From Sceloporus undulatus (taxonomy: Eukaryota; Chordata; Lepidosauria; Squamata; Phrynosomatidae): a stretch of DNA of 64,000 bases. Made by a program: the position numbers and the translations under genes. This document shows, in pieces, positions 20,190-31,484 of this stretch (position 1 is the first letter of the stretch; each line of letters starts with the position of its first letter). The stretch lies in the NCBI RefSeq assembly GCF_019175285.1, contig NC_056523.1:115982080-116046079 (forward strand), in the 5' to 3' direction. A model generated the notes under the pieces. It worked only from the letters and a program-made list of their open reading frames with translations. It did no database searches and was not told the origin of the DNA.

Positions 20190-21240
20190 GTTCAATCTAG
20201 AAAGACCTCTTAACTACAAACCTTATCCTTTTGAAGCAAAGCATTTCAGAACGAGAATGCTCCCTATTTATCTACATAGTACTGTGTCATTTGGTGAAAG
20301 GTGAAAAGTTTAACTGGATTTATCAAAGCAGAAGATATGTAAAATTGGTTGATGTGGCTAGATCAAGAAGTTCTGCCATTTTCAGTACTGCAGTATTTAA
20401 CCTGTAATCTAAATGTGATAATATTTACAATGAGAACACCTTCTGATAGATGCATATGAGTCAGGAAGTATAAGTGCTTCAGGAATTCCTGATATGTTGG
20501 AAAATTTTTATCCCCGGATAAATTAAAAACAAGAAGTATAACTTTACAATTTTGTTAGTTGGAAAGCACTGAATTTGTCATGTGAAGCTACATCAGTAGA
20601 ATCAAGTCAGATTTCCTACACAGATCGACAAATGAAAAATTGCTCTATAATCAGACTCTATAATCTCTTGATTTTGATTAATTCAGAAAACAGTTACATA
20701 TATATTGGATGATTTAGAGGAGATTTGGTAAACTGGTAAATGCTGTGGATGTGACTAGGCAATGCTGTCTTTTTGCACATGGTGTTGACATGCTCAATGG
20801 CCACTCATTTTCAGATTGGGTGTACTGCAATGTATTCATTTTATGTTAGAGAAATCTATTTGAGTAGACATGTAGGTACAGTATTTTTAGTTCTTTTGCC
20901 TGGGAACTTAATTAAGGTTCACAATGGTTGGATCCAGCCTATTCTTTTTGTAGTTAATATACTCATTCTAAAAGGCTAAATAAAGAAATGTTCACCATCT
21001 ATTGTTCAATTATCAGAATGTCTTACTGCACAAATGTGTATTCTCTAAACATCAAGTATTTAAAAAATATATTCAGCTCTGCACACAAACCTATCCTATC
21101 AATTCTTTTCCCTTACCTTCTGCTTTTCATCCCTCCACCCTTCTTTGCATTTATATTTTAAAAATCCAATGTGGGGAAAAATCAGATCATTCAATAAACA
21201 AAGAGAAGGCTGCTGTGTAATAATTCATAGTTTGCATAGA
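20190..21240. other. Unassigned sequence
   Basis: AT-rich, no repeat or gene recognised. Confidence 0.4.
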
Positions 21241-21247
21241 TGGAAAT

Positions 21248-21608
21248 ACAGGCATTCCTCGGTTAACAAAGGCTCAGTACAGACCGGTACTTTGCGTCAG
21301 CCTGGGGTTGAAATTAGGGGTCCTTAGGGCTGATCGTCCCTATGTGCCCAGCCCTACTTTTGGCACCTGGGCACCATCTTGCTGTGCCCCCATCTACGCA
21401 GGACGCGCGACAATGATGCACGGGTGTCTGAGTGCCCAAATGACGCTCACCAGAAGCAGCAGTGTCATGGTGAGCGAGCACCATTATGATGCCACTAAAA
21501 AGAAGCAGCCTAGAGTGGATCCTTTTTAGGGAGTGTGTCTGTGCTGCGGCTGGCGCGGCACCAACAAGGGGCAAAAATGGGTGGCATGGAGCTGCCTGTC
21601 TGTATCCC
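21248..21608. mobile_element. CpG-rich non-autonomous element, unknown family
   Basis: After CAGGCATTCCTCGGTTAAC (a Tigger-like terminus), a GC-rich block from about 21275 to 21603 begins AGTACAGACCGGTAC. It ends CTGCCTGTCTGTATCCC, whose inverse GGGATACAGACAGG resembles the left end. It contains many CpGs in an AT-rich neighbourhood. Comparable blocks lie at 46314-46672 and, with similar ACAGACRGSC ends, at 9352-9584. No transposase frame. Confidence 0.45.
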
Positions 21609-21609
21609 C

Positions 21610-22920
21610 CCCCCCAAAAGTCTCTGACAAAGAAACTGCCTTTTACAGAGTCTTTTTATATCATCCCAGCCCCTCTCTTTCTCTTTCTTGTCCTCTATCT
21701 TTGGAATTTTAATAGCATTAGCACTGGGAGGACAATGAAGGAGGACAGGAGAAGCGCAGTCTTTTTGTGTCGGGTTGCAGCAGTGTGTTTGCAGTAAACA
21801 ATGGAATAAAAGCTTGAACTGGGTAATAATGGGTTTCTGCTCTAGCTGTGTGTGAACCTGCATACAAAAGGCAAGGTAAATAGCAGTTGTCTCCAGAATT
21901 CCTTACAGTGTATGCTGAGTACCAAAACAGACAGAAAAGGGGACAGCAGACAAGCTTTCCTCACCACTTCCCCTGTATGATGTAAAGAAGCATAGATCTG
22001 AAAATCTGGCCACCAAAATGGAAACCATAAGACGTAGCAGAGATTAATGAAAGAAAATAAAATATTATTGTTGCATGCATTTGGGAAGAAATTTTCAACT
22101 GATCTCTCAAGAATCTAAATGTTTCTCTTTATTTATGCAAGGCATGCCTGATCTGGCTGTTTCATTTTGCATGTGCATATTGTTAGTTTTGAATGAAAAG
22201 TCTGCTTGAAATATGTTCAAGCTGCTTCTTCTTTTATCAAGTGCAGGACCCTATCACTATTCATTCCATGTTATTTATTTCTGCTTCTGGTACCAAATTT
22301 TTGATTAAAGAAGTAATGTCCATGAATGCATCTACTCCATTAACTGAGGTATACCTGTATTTCAATTTTAATCTCCATTATGTAAATATAGATTAATTTT
22401 AAATATAAAAATAGCAGGATGAATATTGTCTGGATTACCTTGGTGGACCTTAAACAGACAGTTTCACCTTTTCCATATTCCATATTCCAGCTACTATTTA
22501 TTGATCTTTTGAATCTGTTTTTCTTCAGCCCTGTCTGGTAACAATTCCACTCCTTCTATGGAAGGATCTCCCCTAACTTGTATTTATATATGCACTGTGC
22601 TGCCAAGCGGCAATATTGTGGCTATGGTTTGGCCCAGTTCTGGAATGCCATGGAAATACCTTCATACTCCCACAAGCTTCTTGACATCATCAGTTTATGG
22701 CAACCACCTCCTCTAAATCAGGCTGGGCAAAATCACTATCTCTTCCTTTGTGTGAGTGACTTTAACATATCCCCTAATACATTAAAATGCTCCTTTTTCC
22801 TGTTTTTATATGAAACCATGAATGCAGAAACCTGTCTAGTAACAAATCGGACTGTTTGTTCATCTGGCCTAGCATTGTCAACTGATTGTTAACCAACAAT
22901 CCAAGGTCCTCAATGAGAGG
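21610..22920. other. Unassigned sequence
   Basis: No gene or repeat recognised. Short frames at 22193-22396 and 22578-22892 have no motif. Confidence 0.4.
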
Positions 22921-22924
22921 ACTT

Positions 22925-23830
22925 CCCATTGGTGGTGTTGTTAACTGCCCCCAAGTTGGCTCTAACCCATGGCAACCCTGTGGATGGGACATCTCCAAGG
23001 CCCCTACCCTCCACTGCTCTCCTTAGGTCCTCCAGATTCAGGCCCATTACCTGTTGCTTTCTATCTTCCCTAGCATTATTGTCTTTTCTAGTGAGTCATG
23101 CCTTTTCATGATGTGGCCAAAGTATGACAACCTCAGTTTTGTCATCTTTGCTTCCAGGGAGAGTTCAGGCTTGATCTGCTTGAGGATATTTGTCCATCTT
23201 TCTGGCTATCCATAGTATCCTCAGCACTCTTCTCCAGCACCACATCTCAGATTAATCAATCTTCCTTCTGACAGCTTTCTTCACTGTCCAGCTCTCACAT
23301 ACATACATAGTAATGGGGAATATAATGGCATGGACGATTCTTATTTTTGTATTGCACTTTAGGATCTTGTAAAGTTCATTCATTGCTGTCCTTCCCATTC
23401 CCAGTTTTTTTACTTTTTGACTGTAATTCCCATTCCTGTCAGTGTTGCTAGGTACAGAAAGTCTTTAATTATTTTGATTTCCTCATTGTCTTGGTTAAAT
23501 TTATGCAGATCTTCCATGGTCATTATTTTTGTTTTCTTTATTTTCAGCAGTAAACCTGATTTTGCACTTTGATCTTACTTAGTAAATATTCCAAGTCTAT
23601 GATGTTTTCTACTTGTAGGATTGTGTCATCCACATACCTTAGATTGTTGATGTTTCTGCCTCCTACCTTCAGTCCTCCTCCTTCTGAGTCTAAGCCTATT
23701 GTGCATATGATATTTTCTGTTTACAAACTGAACAGTTAGAATGAAAGAATACAGCCTTGTCTGAACCCTTTGCCAATTGGGAACTATTCTGTTTCTTCAT
23801 ATTCTATTCTAAAAGTAGGCTCTTTGCTTA
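22925..23830 (-). mobile_element. RTE/BovB-like LINE, RT and 3' end, decayed
   Basis: On the minus strand the pieces read in order: GKGFRQGCI-like, GGLKVGGRNINNLRYVDDTI (RT box YVDD), HAIIFPITMYVCESWTVKKA, SLEAKMTKLRLSYFGHIMKR, HDSLEKTIMLGKIE. These are wordings of RTE-type C-termini; R4/Dong elements are an alternative I cannot exclude. The end GTTGCCATGGGTTAGAGCC followed by GTTAACAAC is the usual 3' signature. Several stops and frame changes mean there is no long open frame. Confidence 0.65.
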
Positions 23831-23834
23831 AGTA

Positions 23835-24672
23835 GATTTCTCATCAGGACTTTCAAATGTTGTGGCAATTCTATGTCTTTAAGAGGATTCCATGTTATCC
23901 TAACCTTTTAACTGGAGATATCAGGGATTAAACTAGGAACCTTCTGAGTATGATGCCAGTTCCATGTCACTGAACTGCAGTTCTGTCCTTGACCAAAACA
24001 TGTATTTGCTTCCATGTATTTAAAAACTAGTGATATGAATAGGCCTTAATTAATGCTTTAGAAATGTCTGTATTTGGTAAATATTTTGCTACCCCAAATA
24101 GCTATACTGACATTTTAAATATATATTTTAATTTGTTGCTGCCTGCATTACTGTTTGTGTTAAGCAATGGTGTAGTGGTAAAGTTTAAAATGTAAGCATC
24201 CATCATGACAGTTTCTCCTCCACAGGAGATTCCAAAAATACAGGTGATTGTCTTGGTCTATATAATGGTGAGGGAGGAGGAGAGAATGAGATAATATCAG
24301 ACTTCTATTACCACCGGACAGGTCATTTGTAAAACTAATGTATCTTGTTTATACAAGTCAAAATACTTCCTGTAAAGTACATTCATCCACTTTTTTTGAC
24401 CAGAAAAATAATGGTTTTGGGAGCCTGGAGAGGAAAGATATCTAAAAAGAAAGTCTTGTAGAGACACCATGACACCCTAGGCTACATTTTATCCACATTA
24501 TTGTCAGTACATGTACATCCTTCTGCAGAGAGCTGGGGAAAGTCACACTGGTGGACTACAACTCCCAGAAACTCCCTGCCTAGAGTGCCAGAGCAGTGGG
24601 GGATTAATTTTTCCAAGCTCTGTACCATTCAATGTACAGATTTCCCAACTACTTTGCTGGGCTGATATAAAA
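23835..24672. other. Unassigned sequence
   Basis: No gene supported. GGTGGACTACAACTCCCAG at 24550-24568 is the core of the reptile hAT MITE family, without termini. Confidence 0.4.
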
Positions 24673-24957
24673 CTATGGCGCCATACCCACTGGACAAGCA
24701 GCTTATTTCGCTGCAATTCTGACTCGAATCTGACCCATCGTTCCCATTAAAAACAGGTACAAACAGACCTGGGTTTTTTACCCCTGTTTTTGTTCCCATT
24801 GGTATTTTCCCTGTGGTAATTTGAAGAGGGTTATTTTGCTCCCCGTTCCCATTGCCCTTCCGGAATCTTTTTTTTTTAAATCAGCTGTCAATTAAGCGCT
24901 TGACGTCACAGCCAATCAGTCGCCGAGGCGCTTTTCCTCTCCGGGAAAGGGAAAAGG

Positions 24958-24958
<1 letters not shown>

Positions 24959-24988
<30 letters not shown>

Positions 24989-26652
24989 CTTTATTTTTAT
25001 ACCGCTTTTCCTTGGAGATCAAAGCGGTTCACAGGCGAATACAGATGTAAACACATTGTATTACAGCATAATATACAATAAAAACATTCCACTAAAAGCC
25101 TCATATAAAAACATCCTATAAAAACATATTGAAAACTCACAATCTCACATTTTACAATCTCATAATTACAAATTAACATCACAGATACTTATAACTTTGG
25201 AGGATGGTAGGGTAGGGGGATAATTATCTCTCTGAAGGATCAGAGGGATATGCCAAGCGGAACAGGTGAGTCTTTAACGCTTTCTTAAAGGCTTCCAAGG
25301 AAGAACTGAGACGAATCTCCTCAGGGAGTCCATTCCAACATGCAGGAGCAGTAGATGTAAATGCTCATTGGTGAGCTGCAGACAATCTCACCCTAGAATA
25401 TTCCAATAGATATTTGGCTGTTGTTCTGAGTGTGCAGGGCGGATTATGTAGGGAGAGGTGCTCCCTTAAGTAACTTGGGCCCAAGCCATGTAGGGCTTTA
25501 TAGGTGATAACCAACACTTGGTATTGAGCCCGGAAGCTAATTGGCAGCCAGTGAAGAGCTTTTAATATTGGGGTTATATGATCTGCTCCTGGAGTCCCAG
25601 TGACTAATCTGTCTGCAGAATTTTGAACTAATTGAAGCTTCTGAACCTGGTACAAGGGTAGCCCCATGTAGAGCACATTACAGAAATCCAAGCAAGAGGT
25701 TACCAGTGCGTGTACTACTGTTTGAAGGTCCTTTCGGTCCAGACAGGGACGCAGTTGGCGTATCAGCCGAAGCTGGTACCAAGCACTCCTGGCCATCGCA
25801 TCTACTTGAGATGATAACTGTAGGGATGAGTCCAGGAGTACTCCAACTGCAAACGTTGTACTTTAGGGGAAGTGTTACCCCGTCCAGGACTGGGTGGCAA
25901 ATTTCCCTGCCTGGACTTGGGGCACCTATCATGAGTACCTCTGTTTTCTCTGGATTCAACTTGTTTGTTTTCCTTCATCCATCCCATTACTGACTCTAGA
26001 CAGGCATCCAGAGGAGAGATGCCATCTTTAGTCACTGTGTCAGTTGGAGACATGGAGAGATAAATATGGGTGTCATCAGCACACTGATAACACCGTGCTC
26101 CATGTCTTCAGATGATCTCTCCCAGCGGCTTCATGTAAATGTTAAACAGCATGGGGGACAGGATGGCGCCCTGAGAGACATCAGATGTTGGCTCTCTTTT
26201 ACGAGAGCAGCAGTCCCCCAGCCTCACCATCTGGAATCTTCCTGAGAGGTAGGACCGGAGCCACTGGAGCGCACTGCCACCGATGCCTAATTCCCTCAGG
26301 CATTCCAGAAGGATACCATGGTCGATGGTATCGAAGGCCACTGAGATGTCCAAGAGCACAAACAGGGCCACACTTCCCCCGTCGATACTCAGACGGAGAT
26401 CATCGACTAAGGCGACCATGGCAGTCTCAACTCCGAACCCTGCCCTAAAGCCAGTTTGAAATGGGTCCAGATAATTAGTTTCATCCAAGACAGCTTGGAG
26501 TTGGAAGGCAACTGCCCTCTCAATCACCTTGCCCAAAAAAGGTAATAAAGAGACCGGTCTGTAGTTACTCATTTGTAGGGGGTCAAGAGAGGGTTTCTTC
26601 AGAATAGGTTTCACTATGGCCTGTTTTAAGGCTGATGGAAATGAACCCTCCT
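24959..26652 (-). mobile_element. L2-clade LINE, 5'-truncated
   Basis: On the minus strand from 26652: SLQEGSFPSALKQAIVKP, then NYRPVSLLPFLGKVIERAVA (RT motif 1), LLDISVAFDTIDHGILLECL, a decayed VPQG (DVSQGAILSP), a CADDT box in place of YADDT at about 26075-26090, then VMGWMKENK and the thumb region to 25365. At least two frameshifts split it (near 26107 and 25800), and a stop ends it early near 25365. The 3' UTR ends in hairpin ACCGCTTT...AAAGCGGT, TATAAAAATAAAG and (ATT)n at 24986-24959. The endonuclease half is absent and its place is taken by the minisatellite. Confidence 0.85.
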
Positions 26653-27132
26653 GTAGGCCTCTCTTTGCCCCCAATCCCTTGGTGTCCAGCCTCTTCTGTG
26701 TCTCCCCATAGTTCCTCTGGGAAATAGAGAAGAGGAGCCTCTCTTTGCCCCCAATCCGTTGGTGTCCAGCCTCTTCTGTGTCTCTCCATAGTTCCTCTGG
26801 GAAAGAGGGGAGAGGAGCCTCTTTTTGCCCCCAATCCCTTGGCGTCCAGCCTCTACTGTGTCTCCCCATAGTTCCTCTGGGAAAGAGAAGAGAGGAGCCT
26901 CTCTTTGCCCCCAATCTGTTGGCGTCCAGCCTCTTCTGTGTCTTCCCATAGTTCCTCTGAGAAAGAGGGGAGAGGAGCCTCTTTTTGCCCCCAATCCCTT
27001 GGCATCCAGCCTCTTCTGTGTCTTCCCATAGTTCCTCTGGGAAAGAGAGGAGAGGAGCCTCTCTTTGCCCCCAATCTCTTGGTGTCCAGCCTCTTCTGTG
27101 TCTTCCCATAGTTCCTCTGGGAAAGAGAGAAG
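26653..27132. repeat. 80-bp minisatellite, six copies, open in three minus frames
   Basis: Six units of exactly 80 bp start at 26661, 26741, 26821, 26901, 26981 and 27061 (each CTCTTTGCCCCCAATC or CTTTTTGCCCCCAATC). Units 2 and 4 share GTTGG and GAGGGGAGAGG variants, and units 3 and 5 share CTTTTTG with CCCTTGGC, suggesting a 160-bp higher-order unit. Because 80 is not a multiple of 3, each frame cycles through all phases. No stop occurs in any minus frame, so one 333-codon frame runs from the array into the L2 RT. The resulting peptides (GRHRRGWTPRDWGQ...) look like a by-product, not a gene. Confidence 0.95.
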
Positions 27133-27879
27133 GATCCTCTAATCACCCCAAATCCCTTTGCCTCCCCCATTGCTCCCTGGACTGTCTGGGGGGCGATCAT
27201 GCAGGCATGTACTGCAAAGCCCATCTGCTGCTCAGGCGCTCAGGCAGTGGCAAAAAAAGAAAATAATAATAAGGTTGCAGGGGGAGTAATGTGTTTACTG
27301 CGTTTGGAGCTCAATGTAGCACGATCGCCTTACCCTTCTTCCCAATCCACTGGGGGAAAGGCTATGCGAACGGAAGAAAATGGTGCCGGCGATGCAGAAA
27401 GAGAACAAAGAGGGTGACACCCCCAGGCCAGCCCCTTGAGCACTGCTCCTCCCATCTCCAGGTCCCTGAATCAGACACCCTTTTGTTCCCACTCATTTGT
27501 CCCGAGTCAGACTCAGGAGGCACAGGAAAACTCACTTTAAAACCACTGTTTTTTTAAACCAATTTATGAATCTATAATTCGGGTTTTCCTAGATAAATCG
27601 AATCAGATTCTAATCTCAATGGGAACTATTTTGGAGGAATGTGGGTCAGATTCATGCTCAAATGGAAATGATGCGCCCATGAGTCGCATCCAGACCCGCG
27701 TTATAGGCCAGTGGGAATGACCCCTATGTTAGTTGTCTTTCTGTTCAGCCAGGGACAGAGCACAGCCTCTTGCTTCCTAACTAACTGAAGTCCTGCTTTT
27801 GCTGCTGCGGGTGCTTCCAAGTGAACAGCTTCCATCGAAAGCAGTGTGTGCACCTTTCCCACATCAAGAGATTTTAGTG

Positions 27880-28003
27880 TTTATTATGTTTTTATGACAG
27901 AGGGGAAGGATGGGGATCTTGAAACTTTTAATGCTTTTTTCTTTTAATTGTATCTTGTTTTACTGCTGTAATCTGCTTGGATTCCTCGAGATTAAGCAGA
28001 ATA

Positions 28004-28052
<49 letters not shown>

Positions 28053-28053
28053 T
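27880..28053 (+). mobile_element. L2-type 3' end with (ATT)n tail
   Basis: TTTTAATTGTATCTTGTTTT, then GTAATCTGCTTGG...AAGCAGAATATATT forms the usual L2 3' hairpin before about 16 ATT units (28004-28053). Only the last 170 bases or so are present. Confidence 0.65.
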
Positions 28054-28054
28054 C

Positions 28055-29795
28055 CATATGTTAGCTAAGGGCAGAAGATGCAGTGGGAAAACATGTGAAA
28101 AGTATGTGGAGAGCCATGTTTGCATCCTTCCAAGCTCTCCCATCCCCTAGTAAAATTATGTGACTGAAAGAGAAACTATGCAAAATCTCACCCAGAAACA
28201 CCTCTCTGGTCCAAGTCTCTCCTGTAATATCATAATCCATGTGGCTGGCCCACCTGGGAACAGTTTTGCGCTGGTTACAGCACGTTTTTAATAGTTTCCT
28301 TCTCTTGTTCCAGTCATGTCATATGAACAGCCTAGGCATTTAAAGATCTGCAATAGTTTGAATGGAGGCTGTTGCTGACACAGTCTGAGAGATTTATTGT
28401 ATTTATATACATACATCTTTTCTCTTGTCAGGGAGATGCATATGCATCTGCAGAAGTGGACAGATATCAATGAACACTCGTGCTAAAATATAAGTTACTA
28501 AGTCTTAAAGGTGCTGTTAGATTTCCCCCCCCCCCTTCGCCCCCATTTGTATGGTGTGGTCGACTAGCAGGGTTCTTCCTCTGAAAACTGTTTCCAGCTT
28601 TGTGGCACCCTTATGGAAAGAAGGATTTTATGTGACTTTCTTGTTAGCAACCAAGTCACTCCAGAACTGGGTATCTGTATAGGACATCCCCAAAGAAGCC
28701 AAACCTTGCTGATAGCAAAGTTTATTCTTGTGCAGGCCCTTGGCCTCTTTGGAGCCCTGACCTTATTAGCAGTGAGTGAATGTGCCTCTTCAACTTCCAT
28801 GGGGGTGGGTGGGTAGGGTCATGAGAAGCAGTCATGAACGTGATGGGAATGTAAACACAGGGCCAGATGCTTGCTCCCCAGACTGACAGGGGGAACAGTT
28901 TCCTGAGGTGGTGGTACAAGTTTCAGCTTTTCAACAACTATTTTTAATTTCATGTGGCAGGGAAAGGGTTGCCCACACATGCACACACTACCAAAAAGGT
29001 AAAACTGACTGTGGCTGAGTCATATTGACTTTTGAACTAGTAGAAGTAAATGTGAGTGTACCCATTGCAATGTTAACAGTTTCTTCCTCGGCTGTTCCAC
29101 ATGGTAAGGGCAGTGCACAAAATGCATAAAGCAAGTTAAAAACAGCACTGCTTCAAACATTACGTACACACCACCTGCCCACAAAATCCATGAAAAGAGA
29201 TGTGGTTGCTCTGGTGGCAATCAAAACCAACACCAACATCTGAAATCCATCATATGGGGGATACCTTGAATTGCATTACAAATACATCATGAGGGGAGGA
29301 CACCCATGGCTGTAAACTGAGTGGGAACAAAGGCAATAAAAACAGAGGCAGTTTTGCTTCTCCAGTTGAACTTACAAAACGCCACCTCTCCTTTGCATCT
29401 ACTCATTATGAAGCCATACCATTCTTCTATGGTGGAAGAGTGCATTTAGAGGAAAGAGGATGCTTTAATGACCTCATCACTGGGTCATTTATTAGTCCTA
29501 GTTCTGTCTTGTATGAAAAGAAAGATCACCTCCCACTTTCCTCCTTTAGCATTTAGGATAGCAAAGATAGCAAAGCTGCGGGAAGATGAAAACCTTTGGG
29601 GCTGTTTGCTCATTAGAAATGTCTCCAAGGAGGGCTCTTTTCATGGAATTAGTAATGCTGTAGAAGAAGAGATCCTGCTTGAGTGGAGGGGGGGGGGAAT
29701 GAGGCAGGGCTTTAAATGCATCTTGCTCTTAAAATGATAATAGCAGCCATTTGTGGCATGGTTTATAATTAAGTTTATGACAAAGATGAGAGAAG
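28055..29795. other. Unassigned sequence
   Basis: No gene supported. It contains a poly-C run at 28526-28536. Short frames at 28564-28816 on both strands show no domain. Confidence 0.4.
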
Positions 29796-29799
29796 AGGT

Positions 29800-30240
29800 C
29801 TTTCTCCTGTGGCCCTTTCTTATAAATCTGGTATTTGTATATACTGTTGTCCATTTGCAGCTTTGATTTTTTCAGCTTTGATTATTTGCAGGTTTGATTA
29901 ATATGTTCTCTCTAAGAATCTCTAGATGGCCCTGTGCAACTCTGCTGGACATTGGCCATAGAGTTGCACTGAAGGACCTAAAGATTATTAGAGAAACACT
30001 TCTCTATTGGTTTGTAGGTCCTCTAGCATGATTCTATGGTCACTTTCTGGCATATGTTGACCATAGAGTTGCACTGGAAGACCTAGAGATTCTTTGAGAG
30101 GTATTTTCTCAGGTTAAAAAAAGTAGTGATATTTTATTTGCAATTTTTCTTCTGTTGTGGCAGTCCTGTGTGACCAAAGCAAATGTGGAAAACCCACCGC
30201 ATCCATTTAGTTTCACTTATCAAATAGAACAATAGAACTG
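29800..30240. mobile_element. Palindrome-rich MITE inserted in an older repeat
   Basis: The outer sequence CTTATAAATCTGGTATTTGTATATA (ending 29844), then CCATTTAGTTTCACTTATCAAAT from 30203, matches one uninterrupted stretch at 33508-33563. So about 29845-30202 is an insert. The insert holds two direct copies of CCATAGAGTTGCACTG (near 29958 and 30061), each facing an inverse partner (TGCAACTCT or TTCTATGG). Confidence 0.6.
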
Positions 30241-30244
30241 GGAG

Positions 30245-31480
30245 AAACATTTTCAGCTAGTGATTAAATTCCAATTTGGAGTAAGTTCTCAAGGGTCACA
30301 TCCCAGGAGTGGCTAATGCCAAGTATGTTGGACCAGATATTCTTCTTACCAACTCTGACATGTTCCCATCAAGCACACAAAACATGCATATGTGTTTGGG
30401 AGTAAGCTCTAGTGCAATTGCTTCCAGACATACAAAGCACAGCTCAGATCATGAATGAGCTCCAGCCCATTAGCTTCCCAGCTGCAAGTACAGCTCAGCC
30501 CTGTCCAACTGTCTGTCAGCCTTTCAGTATCCTTTTACCCCTGCTCAGTAATAAAAAAAATAACAGCAGAAAAGGTTTGGAAGCCAGGTGGAGAATCCCT
30601 ATCCATCAGAGGTTCCTCGTCCCTGGCTTGTAGCAGTTACCTTTTAAAATTAAAGAAAGCTGCCATCCCCACCCATGTGTGTGGCTTTATACCTTCTGAT
30701 AAATTAACATGGTTACACTTCCTATTTTTATATTAAAACTCAACTGTGTTTCTTTTGCTAAAGGGAAGAAAACATGACAGGATTTCTTCAGCATGAAAAT
30801 CTGATCTGAAACTATTTGCTGATTTTCTCAGCCAGTCTGAAAGGAAAAATACCACACAGGTAATGAAGTTGCAAGGGATAATTCTTTTTTCTATGCGTCT
30901 TTTGGCTGCCCTCTATATAAATCTGAATTCTTATGCTGTTGTAGTAGTGTTTCAACCAGTAACTCAGAGTAGCAGTAAAAGACATGGGAATTTTCACAAA
31001 CCCTGAAGAGTGCTTGCTTCTTTATGGGGCCATATCAACAGCAACAAAACTTTTGCTCTTGGAAGTGCAATATATTGGGGTTTGTCCTCCTCGAAAAATA
31101 TTATCTTGGGTTCTTGGTCTGTGTGAGCTCTATTTCAAACAAATGGTTGCATTGGATATGCTCTGATATGTACACCTCCTTCTGTACTTGCTCTTGCTAA
31201 GTGTCCTCACACATGTGATCTCAGAGGAATGTGCATAATGGATTGTTTATGCTTGTCAACAGCACTTCTTAGCAGATCTGTCTCAAGAACACATGGTCAC
31301 ACAACCTCCAACCTCAGTTACTCAAGGGAAGTGGCTATGTATTTATCATGGAAGATTGAAAAAATCTACACCAGATCATCACTAGGAATCAATTTACCAT
31401 AACAATTCTAATAGGAAAATAATGAGCTCAACTGCAATGGCAGTCTTATGCATAGTGAAGAAATCAAAGATATAGCTGTG
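30245..31480. other. Unassigned sequence
   Basis: No gene or repeat recognised; short frames at 30412-30736 and 30984-31166 have no motif. Confidence 0.4.
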
Positions 31481-31484
31481 TTAG

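Larger units (their letters stand above)
24677..27724. mobile_element. DNA transposon remnant hosting nested L2 and minisatellite
   Basis: The left end GGCGCCATACCCACTGG and the right end, in reverse GGGGTCATTCCCACTGG, are inverted repeats (13 of 17). Subterminal GAATCTGACCCA occurs in both arms in mirrored orientation. TAT flanks both sides (24674-24676 and 27725-27727), a possible 3-bp duplication. Its own DNA is 24677-24958 and 27133-27724 (about 870 bp), CpG-rich, with a CCAATCA motif near 24911. No transposase frame remains. The family is not recognised; a PIF/Harbinger or hAT relative is possible. Confidence 0.5.

Noticed and set aside
26653-27132. CRISPR-like array
   Set aside because: Units are contiguous 80-bp tandem copies without unique spacers, and the genome is vertebrate.
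26108-27224. Long open frames on both strands over the minisatellite (up to 333 codons)
   Set aside because: They follow from a stop-free 80-bp unit; the peptide repeats with shifting phase and joins an RT fragment.
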